Below are positions 21,901 to 32,059 of a stretch of DNA of 64,000 nucleotides, piece after piece (within the stretch, counting starts at the first letter, position 1; each line of letters begins with the position of its first letter). The notes under the pieces are model-generated. The model saw only the letters and a list, made by a program, of their open reading frames with translations. It was not told the DNA's origin and did no database searches. Origin of the DNA: Flectonema sp. DT1601. Its lineage: Eukaryota > Euglenozoa > Diplonemea > Diplonemida > Diplonemidae. The stretch is from positions 1,240,001 through 1,304,000 of the forward strand of contig OZ025796.1 in the NCBI GenBank assembly GCA_964019425.1, in the 5' to 3' direction. A program made the position numbers and the translations under genes.

Positions 21901-24900
21901 AACATATTGCTTCTCTGATCACAACGTGTAATGATGGAACTGCTGCTCAGTTGGAGCAAATTGCGTTGTTATTAGAACAGCAGTCGAATGATGGAAACAG
22001 TAATTGGAGTGAAACTGTTAGAGTGTTGGCTGAATTGTCAAATTCAGTGTCGTTGCAGTCTGAACTGTCATCTGATGAGAACATTTTTGAAATGAAAAAA
22101 ATATTATCAAACATCGCATCGTCTCAAAGTGTTGTCCAAGATTCGATTAAACAACGGACATCGACGACTGAGATTACAGAAATGAATGAATCTCTAAGAA
22201 GATTCATTTCAAGTAAACACCAAGAACTCGAACAATCAATTCAACACCATGAAAGTAACAAAATGAAAGCCATCACTGAAACGTTAAAAGCAATCCACTC
22301 GGCTAGAGACATGTTATTGTCAGAAGAGATCCCAGATAATTCTCAAACAAGTAGTTTATCGTTGATGTTAAAAACTGAATTAGACAACATAAACAATGCT
22401 CTGCTAGACATTAAAACAATCCAATCTCGTGATCAGGATCATTACGCGGTAGCTGTACAGACATTGTCAAAGACGAGAGAACCACATGAAACAAAGACAG
22501 TCGATGGAGAAATTATTAAAAACGATAACCCAACGTTATCAGGAGAACTTAATAACGATATCACTTTAATCAAAGAACACATCGTCGGAGGAGTGACTCT
22601 CGACGACTTAGACAGACGACTACTTGATATGGATGACTTGCTCTTATCACTTCAAACAGACAAGGAATTAAAACAACAAGAAGGCGACCAACTGGTCGGT
22701 GCATTACTCGGTATCAAAGATTTACTTGTAAGCAAACAAACAGACGCTGAAGGTGAACCATCTGAATTAAGAGAACTTGTCACTATGAACAATGAAACGC
22801 TACTGAAGGAAATAAAATCTTTAGAAACGAGAGTACTAAAATCAGTTTCCCAAAATGAAAAATCTTCATCAGAGATTACAACAGCGACAGAGAAGATGAC
22901 CAACGCTGCTGATGAATTGCAGCAAAACTTATTAGTTCCGAAATCGTTGAATGAAGTCGTCAGTAGTTTATCAAAAGTATCATCAGAATTACAGTCCGCA
23001 TCGATCCTCAAAGAAATGAAAGACGTGATGGGTAAATGGCAAGGAGAACTCGTTGTAATGATCCAATCACTTCTACTAGACGACATGGTACCACAACTTC
23101 AGACTGTCGATCGTAGTGTAAAAGATGAAATCATCGCGAAACAAGACAAGGTTTTAACATCCCTAACGTCATTAATAATTCAAACACAGTCAGAGTCTAC
23201 AGAAGAATCGATTAATGAAATTACTATAAAATCAGCGATCTCAGAAGCGATGCTGTCGGCTACTTCAGGTCTCGAAGAAACCATTCTAATGGCATTGAAG
23301 ATAAACAAGACTTCAATCGGAAACGATCAAATTGAACTGCTGTCTGAAAAGGTTTCAGAGTCGGTCACTTTAGCAACAAGTGGCTTGGAACAAACAATCC
23401 TAATGGGGTTGAAATCGATGTCACAAACTACTAATGAAGTAAACTTATCCAAAGAGAGTCTCCAGGGAATTGAGCAATCGATAACGTCATCGTCAGACTC
23501 AACTAGAGAACAGCTTCAAACAATTTCACGGAACACATCAAACTTGGAGCAAACCATCTCCAACACAATGAAGACATTATCCAATCAGTCAGCTGTTGGT
23601 GTTGAAGTACCAATCAATTCAGAGGTACGTTCTAAAATAGATAACATCTCCAGTCTCGTGACTAGCCTTATTATATCTAAAGAGGAATCGACTCATGCTC
23701 TAACTCAGGCAACAGAGGCAGGTAGTCTTAACAACGTTGTCGTGAAGGATATTTTAACAAAATTAGAAGAAGTGCAAGCAGTTCAGAAGAAAACAGAAGA
23801 AAGCTATGAGTCTCACATGGGACAAATTCAGCCAACTTTAGTAAAAACCGGCGCTTTGTTGGAAAAAACAACTGCAGTCGTAGAGAAGGCTTCTGAAGGT
23901 GACGCAACTGTAACGAATCAGCTCACGGAGTTCTCTAACGAACTGGGTGGTATTAGCTCTCTTCTGTCAAACAAGGAGTCCACAACAGTCAGCGAACAAA
24001 TGGAAAACATTGTTAAGCAGCTTACTGATAGTTCTGAGAAGCAACAACAACATCTACTCGGAAAGTTAGGTCATCTAAAGAAGTTATTAACTGAAAGTAT
24101 CACAACATCTGAGTTATGCTGTCATGAGACAAACACAGTAGCACAACTACTGGGTAAGGATGATGAAGACTCTGGCAGGCCAGAAATGACCTTCTGTATG
24201 AAGATAAATAAAATATTAGAAACCACATCCACCACAACAGAACTAGACATGGTGAAGTTCGACGACTTATTAAAAGTTTATCAAAATACTATTCTGAAGG
24301 AAGTGACTTCAAAGATTGATCAGGTTACTGAAAGTGGTGGCCTTCCTTCAAAACAATTAACTAACCTGATTGAAGAATCATCGAAGAGTATTACAACAAC
24401 TATTAGTAGTCAGCTGTCTGAACAATCTCCTGCTAATCCAAATCAATTAAAACAACTTCTGTCTGTTGTCACAACCAAAGTTGACGAACTCGGAAATCAA
24501 CTGAAGGAACTCATCAACGAGAAACCTGGAGACGAACTCTCAACAAAATTAGAAGAGCTAACCAACTTGTTGACTGAGGCTGCGAAAACAGACATCACAT
24601 CGAAGGTCGAGGAACTTGGAACTCAAATCAAGGCACTCGGAGATGAGAAGACTGAGGACGGTGAACTCTCAACAAAACTAGAAGTGATCACCAACTTGTT
24701 GACTGAGGCTGCGAAAACAGACATCACGTCGAAGGTCGAGGAACTTGGAACTCAAATCAAGGCACTCGGAGATGAGAAGACTGAGGACGGTGAACTCTCA
24801 ACAAAACTTGAAGTGATCACCAACTTGTTGACTGAGGCTGCGAAAACAGACATCACATCGAAGGTCGAGGAACTTGGAACTCAAATCAAGGCACTCGGAG

Positions 24901-27900
24901 ATGAGAAGACTGAGGACGGTGAACTCTCAACAAAACTAGAAGTGATCACCAACTTGTTGACTGAGGCTGCGAAAACAGACATCACGTCGAAGGTCGAGGA
25001 ACTTGGAACTCAAATCAAGGCACTCGGAGATGAGAAGACTGAGGACGGTGAACTCTCAACAAAACTAGAAGTGATCACCAACTTGTTGACTGAGGCTGCG
25101 AAAACAGACATCACATCGAAGGTCGAGGAACTTGGAACTCAAATCAAGGCACTCGGAGATGAGAAGACTGAAGACGGTGAACTCTCATCAAAACTAGAAG
25201 TGATCACCAACTTGTTGACTGAGGCTGCGAAAACAGACATCACATCGAAGGTCGAGGAACTTGGAACTCAAATCAAGGCACTCGGAGATGAGAAGACTGA
25301 GGACGGTGAACTCTCAACAAAACTTGAAGTGATCACCAACTTGTTGACTGAGGCTGCGAAAACAGACATCACATCGAAGGTCGAGGAACTTGGAACTCAA
25401 ATCAAGGCACTCGGAGATGAGAAGACTGAGGACGGTGAACTCTCAACAAAACTTGAAGTGATCACCAACTTGTTGACTGAGGCTGCGAAAACAGACATCA
25501 CATCGAAGGTCGAGGAACTTGGAACTCAAATCAAGGCACTCGGAGATGAGAAGACTGAGGACGGTGAACTCTCAACAAAACTTGAAGTGATCACCAACTT
25601 GTTGACTGAGGCTGCGAAAACAGACATCACATCGAAGGTCGAGGAACTTGGAACTCAAATCAAGGCACTCGGAGATGAGAAGACTGAGGACGGTGAACTC
25701 TCAACAAAACTAGAAGTGATCACCAACTTGTTGACTGAGGCTGCGAAAACAGACATCACATCGAAGGTCGAGGAACTTGGAACTCAAATCAAGGCACTCG
25801 GAGATGAGAAGACTGAAGACGGTGAACTCTCATCAAAACTAGAAGTGATCACCAACTTGTTGACTGAGGCTGCGAAAACAGACATCACATCGAAGGTCGA
25901 GGAACTTGGAACTCAAATCAAGGCACTCGGAGATGAGAAGACTGAGGACGGTGAACTCTCAACAAAACTTGAAGTGATCACCAACTTGTTGACTGAGGCT
26001 GCGAAAACAGACATCACATCGAAGGTCGAGGAACTTGGAACTCAAATCAAGGCACTCGGAGATGAGAAGACTGAGGACGGTGAACTCTCAACAAAACTTG
26101 AAGTGATCACCAACTTGTTGACTGAGGCTGCGAAAACAGACATCACATCGAAGGTCGAGGAACTTGGAACTCAAATCAAGGCACTCGGAGATGAGAAGAC
26201 TGAGGACGGTGAACTCTCAACAAAACTTGAAGTGATCACCAACTTGTTGACTGAGGCTGCGAAAACAGACATCACATCGAAGGTCGAGGAACTTGGAACT
26301 CAAATCAAGGCACTCGGAGATGAGAAGACTGAGGACGGTGAACTCTCAACAAAACTTGAAGTGATCACCAACTTGTTGACTGAGGCTGCGAAAACAGACA
26401 TCACATCGAAGGTCGAGGAACTTGGAACTCAAATCAAGGCACTCGGAGATGAGAAGACTGAGGACGGTGAACTCTCAACAAAACTTGAAGTGATCACCAA
26501 CTTGTTGACTGAGGCTGCGAAAACAAACGTCTCATCAAAGGTTGAAGACCTCAGCTGTCAAATAAAGATACTCAACGATGAGAATATTGATACAAAACTA
26601 TCAACACAATTAGAAGAGATAACCGACCTTCTGACAGACTCAACAAAAGAAGAAATCTCATCAAGTCTTAAAGAGATAAATGAGCTTCTCGTTACTGTAG
26701 CAGACTCTGATGTTAATTTGAAGGTTGAAGAGATTAAAAATCTAATTCGTGATTCTAACGAGAAAACTGAAATAGCAACCAAAACAGACATCGAACATCT
26801 CACCAAACAGCTAGAGCATTCCGCCACCAACGGAAGCAACATAACCACCAATGACGTCATAGTCAAGTTGGAGGGAATTGAAACTCGGATTACAGATTTA
26901 TCTCAACCAGAACAGTCTGCAGTCGTGACAAAAAAGATGGACGTCATTACACAACTTCTCACGACGATTCTGCAATCTAACAAAACAACACCAGAACAAG
27001 ATGAGATGAAATTAAAGTTACAAAATATAAACACCCTCTTAGAGGAGATTGGTGTCTCAGTATCAACATTCAGAGATCAAAACGAACCAATTACGTCAGC
27101 GTTAGATGACATTAAGAAATTGGTCTCTAACTCGGAATTACCTGAAGAAGTAACAACTAAAGTAAGCAACGCTGTCGAAACTTTATTAAAAGATGAGGGC
27201 GCTTTAATTCCAACGAAGTTGGAGGACATTAAGAAACTGATCTCCAGTTCAGAACTACCTGAGGAAGTAACAACCAAAGTAAGCGACGCACTTCTAAGTG
27301 AAGATGCTGTGATTCCTTCGAAGTTGGAAGAAATAAAGAAATTGGTAACTCAAAATGAACAACCTGCTGATCAGGTTGACAAGAGCAGAGATATTCAGGA
27401 AATTATTGTTTTAAAAAATGAAGAAACGACCAGAATAATGAAAGCCTTATCGACTGTGAAGGATTCACTCATTGAAAAACAACAAGAGATCGTTGAATTG
27501 GTTGGAGGATCTCAGCAGGAGGATAGTCAAATTGACTTTAGATTGGAGTTATCAGCAAAACAACAACAAATGTTAGACACAATTGGATCGTTGGAACATC
27601 TTGTCACATCAAAACAAAGTGAAATGGAAACTTTTATTAAAAAAACAATTGAGAAAGATTCGCTAACAAAACGAGAAGATCTACAAACTGCCTTACGCAA
27701 CTTTGAACATCCAACACGAGTCTCAAGACAACCCATGGGAGATGGACTCGGTGACTGCATTACTTCAGACGGAGAGTCTGTATGCACAACAGTATTCGAT
27801 CCTATATCGCCCAGAGAACCATCTCCTCAAGCAGACTTCCTCACTCGATTAGGAAAACGTATCGACGGTACTATGCATAATGCTGTTCAGCTTATTGAAA

Positions 27901-28841
27901 GACAACGTCTAATTGGTAAACACGTTCTTTATAATCAAAAAATGCTCGTCTTCAGATACTATTGGAAACTCATTGAATTCTATCGAATTAAATTTTCAGT
28001 TAAAAATGATATTCGAATTGAGGCAGAAAGTCTTAAATTTGCAGAACTCTGTGACAGCCGTCGACTAGTAGTTCGTCATTGGAGCGTTTGGAGAACTCAA
28101 CTAAACGTTGCGAGAAAAGAAAAAGCTGGAGGAGTAACTGAACCGAGAGTTCAAAAAGACCGACTGGAGGTAATTGAAAGAGAGGAAAGGTTGAAAAGCC
28201 TCAGTCCGCTAAAATTATTCTCACAACCATCACCTGTTCTTGATGATGATGAATATTGTCCAGTTCCGATTTTTAATTCACCGCTATTGGGAGATGGGTA
28301 TGTTGATGAAAAATCTGGAAAAAGGAAATCTGAAAAAATTTCAAAAAGACCTCCTCCGAAATTTTCATTTAGAAAATCTCGCGAACAGAAGTCAGATCAC
28401 CAAACTCCGACTCAAAAGATTCCAGCGGAGGAGAAATATGTTGAGAAAATCTTTAAACTGATTGACTCAAACGAAGACGGTCGGATTGACAGCACAGACT
28501 TCAGACGTGCTCTGGATCAACATCGTGAAGTTAAAAAACTGTTTCAGATTCCGGAAGCCACAGGAGGGCCCAACTGTCATTTATGTGCTCGAGTTTGGCA
28601 AATTCTGACTACTGATGGAGTGTCTGAGTCAGGTGGTCAAGTTACGTGGAATTCGTTTGCAAATTACTTCGATTTCTTATCGTCTCCGAGTTGTACTTCA
28701 AAAACTTTTGAAGGTCGGAAAACTCGTCACCGTCAGCGTCACAACTCAACGATTAGAAAATCACCTCCACCTCAAGCATCAACAAGGATAAGAAGTAACA
28801 GTTATACCTCCCCTAGTTGTAAGACTTTAGAGTTTTCTTAG
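18963..28841 (+). CDS. Giant membrane-anchored coiled-coil repeat protein with EF-hand
   Basis: This is a single exon of 3292 aa. The N-terminus MLRRIMIMLLVLAAVEGA is a likely signal peptide. A hydrophobic stretch follows at about residues 36-65, then a Pro/Lys-rich linker, and a clear membrane segment at about 240-261 (FILIGVSFIVVVLWMEGVL). Nearly all the rest is heptad-like and rich in Glu, Lys, Gln, Ser and Thr, so a long coiled coil is expected. Residues about 1860-2520 hold about fifteen near-identical 43-aa repeats. Near the C-terminus lie W/R-rich helices (about 2960-3040) and one EF-hand loop DSNEDGRIDSTD (about 3163-3174), followed by a basic Ser-rich tail. I do not recognise the family. 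It may be a membrane-tethered spacer or fibrous scaffold with a Ca2+-responsive end. That is inference. Confidence 0.85.
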   Translation: MLRRIMIMLLVLAAVEGAENVTESESLWTTPSTGEVFLGAAAFGICSGLTLYTPLGIPVVTWMAEHGMLGLVWEPAATFVATHTAQAAVAVGTSMVPATVVAKRVLSSIFTPSSNPVETTKPVVHKPKPNKAIPTREEVKQPTKSTTPSETKTDDKKRVTPPQEVPKEKIKPSVKEQPVKKLINIGVEGVNQPLNLTSITYVPKPQPKPAAVEEPPQVSEPIKKVSGRPKKQPFQNDDWTQFILIGVSFIVVVLWMEGVLTRKTPPVVTRSPPTPVPSPKPVKQSSPDTVYVDDIMKVCQTLGVPGHPWGTPSPAQESPVMFNDPIHNALSQSVVAKLESKIESTDGKINELLNLLKGPYSENTQTNQLETRLQETEGKISRVLDIISAKSRERTSAADTVQKLEKKMEQQGSQMEELLSLVKTTQIDESTKSIPADNTILDQILSKVSTTETRMTDSLEQQNKIIKIIATSEDPAKERTNLILEKISETAAQQTDICNTLSSNEGEVEKLLQFVRQTANESIENNKSEIILSKIANQQLELLQAVQQNTTKPLLDDRIDVLLSQQAEIFQVIQQQKDQPANDDKMDFLLSKVSTCCNQQEQLVNASRQHNELILSKIDRSCENQETVLQITKQQKENIDTKNNTTTSLITNLAETNTKALSKLDNQLQKNQSQTNKVLLDITNTVRKPVHNDNTEINKIIKDHHSEINKLVTAIPVSNSNESVLEKIQSDVAIISRDHRVSDSVEKLQKYVQEIPGLITTNCASKSDLVEISSNQKKNSQNIQNNLTELTQRVQSISNNITQQRDAVISIRDSSHVVNSLVKESASSTASLSSTMGSILQLITSISDGSLAVIENELSEMSAVIQNQNEETSSQFKQVFELCRTQEEHHSPAVSPIMETTSSSNDIYGSDPKFVDIIKSLANHLSDKINSSKSDIILKLNDITLPTLETKPIITSNSDLEDVKNSISMGISGVVKFLDEHIASLITTCNDGTAAQLEQIALLLEQQSNDGNSNWSETVRVLAELSNSVSLQSELSSDENIFEMKKILSNIASSQSVVQDSIKQRTSTTEITEMNESLRRFISSKHQELEQSIQHHESNKMKAITETLKAIHSARDMLLSEEIPDNSQTSSLSLMLKTELDNINNALLDIKTIQSRDQDHYAVAVQTLSKTREPHETKTVDGEIIKNDNPTLSGELNNDITLIKEHIVGGVTLDDLDRRLLDMDDLLLSLQTDKELKQQEGDQLVGALLGIKDLLVSKQTDAEGEPSELRELVTMNNETLLKEIKSLETRVLKSVSQNEKSSSEITTATEKMTNAADELQQNLLVPKSLNEVVSSLSKVSSELQSASILKEMKDVMGKWQGELVVMIQSLLLDDMVPQLQTVDRSVKDEIIAKQDKVLTSLTSLIIQTQSESTEESINEITIKSAISEAMLSATSGLEETILMALKINKTSIGNDQIELLSEKVSESVTLATSGLEQTILMGLKSMSQTTNEVNLSKESLQGIEQSITSSSDSTREQLQTISRNTSNLEQTISNTMKTLSNQSAVGVEVPINSEVRSKIDNISSLVTSLIISKEESTHALTQATEAGSLNNVVVKDILTKLEEVQAVQKKTEESYESHMGQIQPTLVKTGALLEKTTAVVEKASEGDATVTNQLTEFSNELGGISSLLSNKESTTVSEQMENIVKQLTDSSEKQQQHLLGKLGHLKKLLTESITTSELCCHETNTVAQLLGKDDEDSGRPEMTFCMKINKILETTSTTTELDMVKFDDLLKVYQNTILKEVTSKIDQVTESGGLPSKQLTNLIEESSKSITTTISSQLSEQSPANPNQLKQLLSVVTTKVDELGNQLKELINEKPGDELSTKLEELTNLLTEAAKTDITSKVEELGTQIKALGDEKTEDGELSTKLEVITNLLTEAAKTDITSKVEELGTQIKALGDEKTEDGELSTKLEVITNLLTEAAKTDITSKVEELGTQIKALGDEKTEDGELSTKLEVITNLLTEAAKTDITSKVEELGTQIKALGDEKTEDGELSTKLEVITNLLTEAAKTDITSKVEELGTQIKALGDEKTEDGELSSKLEVITNLLTEAAKTDITSKVEELGTQIKALGDEKTEDGELSTKLEVITNLLTEAAKTDITSKVEELGTQIKALGDEKTEDGELSTKLEVITNLLTEAAKTDITSKVEELGTQIKALGDEKTEDGELSTKLEVITNLLTEAAKTDITSKVEELGTQIKALGDEKTEDGELSTKLEVITNLLTEAAKTDITSKVEELGTQIKALGDEKTEDGELSSKLEVITNLLTEAAKTDITSKVEELGTQIKALGDEKTEDGELSTKLEVITNLLTEAAKTDITSKVEELGTQIKALGDEKTEDGELSTKLEVITNLLTEAAKTDITSKVEELGTQIKALGDEKTEDGELSTKLEVITNLLTEAAKTDITSKVEELGTQIKALGDEKTEDGELSTKLEVITNLLTEAAKTDITSKVEELGTQIKALGDEKTEDGELSTKLEVITNLLTEAAKTNVSSKVEDLSCQIKILNDENIDTKLSTQLEEITDLLTDSTKEEISSSLKEINELLVTVADSDVNLKVEEIKNLIRDSNEKTEIATKTDIEHLTKQLEHSATNGSNITTNDVIVKLEGIETRITDLSQPEQSAVVTKKMDVITQLLTTILQSNKTTPEQDEMKLKLQNINTLLEEIGVSVSTFRDQNEPITSALDDIKKLVSNSELPEEVTTKVSNAVETLLKDEGALIPTKLEDIKKLISSSELPEEVTTKVSDALLSEDAVIPSKLEEIKKLVTQNEQPADQVDKSRDIQEIIVLKNEETTRIMKALSTVKDSLIEKQQEIVELVGGSQQEDSQIDFRLELSAKQQQMLDTIGSLEHLVTSKQSEMETFIKKTIEKDSLTKREDLQTALRNFEHPTRVSRQPMGDGLGDCITSDGESVCTTVFDPISPREPSPQADFLTRLGKRIDGTMHNAVQLIERQRLIGKHVLYNQKMLVFRYYWKLIEFYRIKFSVKNDIRIEAESLKFAELCDSRRLVVRHWSVWRTQLNVARKEKAGGVTEPRVQKDRLEVIEREERLKSLSPLKLFSQPSPVLDDDEYCPVPIFNSPLLGDGYVDEKSGKRKSEKISKRPPPKFSFRKSREQKSDHQTPTQKIPAEEKYVEKIFKLIDSNEDGRIDSTDFRRALDQHREVKKLFQIPEATGGPNCHLCARVWQILTTDGVSESGGQVTWNSFANYFDFLSSPSCTSKTFEGRKTRHRQRHNSTIRKSPPPQASTRIRSNSYTSPSCKTLEFS
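24541..26525 (+). repeat. 129-bp coding tandem repeat, about 15 copies
   Basis: The unit codes 43 aa (STKLEVITNLLTEAAKTDIT, then SKVEELGTQIKALGDEKTED plus three residues). The distance from gac at 24591 to the matching codon at 26526 is 1935 bp, exactly 15 periods. Units differ only at a few silent or single-residue positions. A diagnostic pair (gactgaagacgg then ctcatcaaaa) recurs after 645 bp (about 25170 and 25815), which is five units, indicating block duplication. Diverged units flank the block. Confidence 0.92.
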
Positions 28842-30217
28842 GGAGTGAAAGACAAAGAAAAAAAAATTATTATAGTCTCTTCCCATTTCTGTGGGTGGAG
28901 GACACTCGTTCGTTAGTTTTCGTGTCATTTTGCTGCCAAGTTGGAGTAAAATGAAAAAAAAAAAAAAAATCAAAGTCAATGCGTGATAGTCTTGTAGCTG
29001 TTGGCTCTTCTTTTCGGCTTCAATGATTTCTCATTGCTATTTACTTTATCATTTTTTATTTTATTAGAAAAAAAAAAAAGTTCATAAGTTTTGTGATACG
29101 AATCCCTATCTTTTCAGCAGGCTGTCTGTTAGACAGCGAGAAAGTTGTTTTTTGAAGAAATTTTTTGTTTTTTAATACAACTTTTAAAAAATTAGTCTTT
29201 TTCCGCATATGAATTTGTGTTATTATTCGTTGTGTGATAGAAAAACAAACAAACAAACGTGAGAATTTAATTTTTTTTTTGTATTGTTTTTCCAGTTATT
29301 AATTCGTCTTTTTTTGGGATCGCAAATCATGTCTTCCTCTTTGGGAGAATATGTTGCGCAGTTCTTTGTGTTTACCGTCTGCATTTATTTTGCGCTTTTT
29401 TTTTGGTTCTTTTTTTTTTTTTTTTGGTTCTTTTATAGTTTGCCCCTGATGAGAGGTTAATTCTTACTGGTTACTCAAAAAGTTTCTCGTACTCTTGTCG
29501 TGTTTGTTGACCATCTGGTGTGCTTGTTGCTTCTGTCTCGTAATTTCGGAGACAAAAACAGTACACAGTACCTCCTTTCCGTCCTCATACCGTCTTATTG
29601 TGATTAACACATACATCGTTCTCGCCTGTTTACTGTGTAATGATGTAGTTAGTGTTCATCTATCACTTTGTCTTTAATTTGTTTGACCATCTGCTGTAGT
29701 GGTATCGACTACTTACGTATGTTCTTTTTAGGCTATAAAAAAAAAAAAAAAAAAAGGAAAAAAAAAAAAATAAGCGAAAAATGGGGTAACGCAATTCAAA
29801 AGAAAAAAAAACTGGAAAAAAAAAAAAAAAAAATAAGGAATAGAAAATAATAAGTAGCGGGTTTGTTAACCTGAAGTGTGTTAGTCGTTTGTTACTCAAA
29901 TAAGCGAATAGAAAAAAAAAAAAAAGACAATAAAGACAGCCACGTAGATTAGAAGGTAATTTCTTTCCCATATTCCCAATTCGTATTTACTCCCCTCGTT
30001 AGTCAGGTTTATATTATTTTTTTTTTTTTAAAATTATAGTGTGCATGTATTTTCTGACAGCTATTTCTTTTTTTTTTTCATCCGCTGTTTTTTTTTTTTA
30101 TTTTTTTTTTTTATTTGTTATTATCATCCCATCTCTTCTTACCAGTTTTAAAAAAAAAAAAAAAAAAAAAAAAGTTCCATCGGCTGAAGGTCCTTATCGT
30201 GATAGAGTGACTGGAAT
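28842..30217. other. Spacer before the ammonium transporter gene
   Basis: I see no gene. Short open frames here are homopolymer artefacts. It has T- and A-runs near 28953, 29066, 29410, 29738, 29806 and 30150-30172. A pyrimidine-rich stretch ends in cttcttaccag (CAG ending 30145), the best candidate for the leader splice acceptor of the next gene. Confidence 0.55.
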
Positions 30218-31850
30218 ATGTCAGTAACAAAATCTTGGGTCAATGATACGTTGTCTGACTTGTTTCTCAATATATCAGCTGGTAGACAGCGATTAGAATC
30301 TGTAAATGATTCTGTTGACTTTGTTTGGGTATTCTGGGGGATGATATTGGTTTTTTTTATGGAAGTTGGATTCGCAATGTTGGAAGCAGGATCAGTAAGA
30401 ACCTGGAATGTGTCTGCGATGTTATTTAAAAACTCCTTCGACCCGATTGTTGTCTGCCTCATGTACTGGAGTGTAGGCCACTCCCTAGCATACGGCGTTG
30501 AGTCTGAGTCTTCTTTTATAGGTTCCGGAAACTTTTTCTTAAGCAGCATATCTCCAGGCAAAGAAGCTCATTTTCTTCAAAGTTGGGCATTTGCATCAAC
30601 CGCTGCCACGATTGTTAGCGGTGCTGTTGCTGAACGTTGTACTCTTGTGGCTTATTTTATATTCGTTGCTTTCTTATCAATGTTGATTTATCCTGTTGTT
30701 GTTCATTGGGCATGGTCCAGTAACGGCTGGATGTCTCCTTTCAATAATGATGTTGGGTCTAGGTGTGTAATTGTTTTTCACATCTGTGAAATAGTCTTTG
30801 AAAAAAAAAAAAAAAAAAAAAAAAAAAAACAGATTTAAAACTGGAGTCATTGACTTTGCAGGATCTGGTGTCGTTCACATGGTTGGAGGGTTTTGTTCTC
30901 TTATGGGATGTGTTGTACTAGGACCTCGCATTGGAACGAAAGCTGACGAAGGCTTCGGATTTCGATTTGGAAAAAATATCCCAGAACAACAATTCTACCC
31001 TCATAGCATACCACTTCAGGCTATGGGAACTTTCTTTTTATGGTTTTCATGGTACGGTTTTAACGCTTCAAGCACAGGACAAATAGCATCTGGAAGCGGT
31101 GAACTAGTTAGTCACATAATGACAACGACGGCACTCGGTGGTGCAGTTGGAGGCCTGTCGGCTGCTCTTACCGTTTTCGTGATAACAAGAAGAATGGATC
31201 CAAGCGTTTTATTTAATGGCATCTTAGCAGGATTGGTTTCGGTCACAGCAGGTTGTTCTGTAACAGAACCGTGGGCAGCTATATTCATCTCATTCATAGG
31301 AGGGATGGTTTACGTTAAGTTTAGTAACATTATAAAATATTTTAAAATAGATGACCCTCTAGATGCATTTCCCATTCATGGTGCTTGCGGTACCTGGGGC
31401 ATTCTAGCTGCTGGTGTCTTCGTTAACAGTGATAACGCTAAGCTGTCAGGGTATCCAATTATAACTGATGGGGGGTATTATGATCAGGGAGGTGGATCTC
31501 AATTTACGACTCAGTTATTATTCGCGTTTTGTGTTGTGGTTTGGACTTCTTTGATTTCATTTGTTATTTTTAAACTTCTGATGTCATGTGGAATACTAAG
31601 AGTGTCGCCTTATGACGAGTATCAAGGACTCGATGTAACTCACGGTCTTGGTAGGGCTTATCAAGGATTACGTCAGAGATTCATACCTGACGAGATTGTG
31701 TGTGACCCAAATAACCGGTTTGGATTTCATTTTATTCCTCACAAAAAAGTTGAGGTTCCAATTCCTTGTCCACTTGATCCAAAAGAAAAGTCATTCGAGA
31801 TGGCAGAACAGTTAGATGAACCAAAAGACGATGAACTGCTTGGTACTTAA
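30218..31850 (+). CDS. AMT: Ammonium transporter (AMT/MEP/Rh family)
   Basis: There are two exons, 30218-30762 and 30833-31850, with a 70-nt intron in phase 2 (gtgtgt...acag), giving 520 aa. Family blocks are clear: FFMEVGFAMLEAGSVR near residue 50, DFAGSGVVHMVGG with the first pore histidine at about H197, and DAFPIHGACGTWGILAAGVF with the second at about H364. About eleven hydrophobic segments are expected, followed by a hydrophilic tail of about 85 residues. The tail's GLDVTHGLGRAY matches the conserved cytosolic start (D....HG..AY) used in trimer gating. The protein conducts ammonium across the plasma or an internal membrane. The intron is certain, because splicing joins NNDVGS to RFKTGVIDFAGS. 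It lies 208 bp upstream of the phosphate exporter gene. Confidence 0.95.
30763..30832 (+). other. Intron in ammonium transporter gene
   Basis: It begins gtgtgt and ends with 29 A residues followed by cag. A poly-A stretch occupies the place where most introns have a pyrimidine tract. The flanking protein blocks prove the splice. Confidence 0.93.
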
Positions 31851-32026
31851 CGACATTTATAAATGATTTGGTGATATGTTTTTTATACTAACAGTTGACA
31901 CTGTTACATAATTCTGTTTTTTTTTTCCTTCTCCTTTCCATTTACCGTATTTCTACAAATGTTATTTTTTGTTGTTGTTGTTATTTCTACATTTGTCAAA
32001 CTTATATCATCTTTCCATTTCAGGAA

Positions 32027-32059
32027 ATGCCTTCAAATAACCCCCATACACATATGTAA
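32027..32059 (+). promoter_or_regulatory. Upstream ORF overlapping the SPX-EXS start codon
   Basis: The 10-codon frame MPSNNPHTHM starts 4 nt after a candidate splice acceptor (CAG ending 32023). Its stop TAA at 32057-32059 overlaps the main start in the sequence TAATG. Such an overlap suits translation by termination and re-initiation. No other start for the main frame lies upstream. Confidence 0.5.

Noticed and set aside
30798-31850. The second half of the ammonium transporter as a separate gene beginning in a poly-Lys stretch
   Set aside because: The poly-Lys is the A-run of an intron. Splicing at 30763-30832 joins two halves of one conserved transporter in frame.
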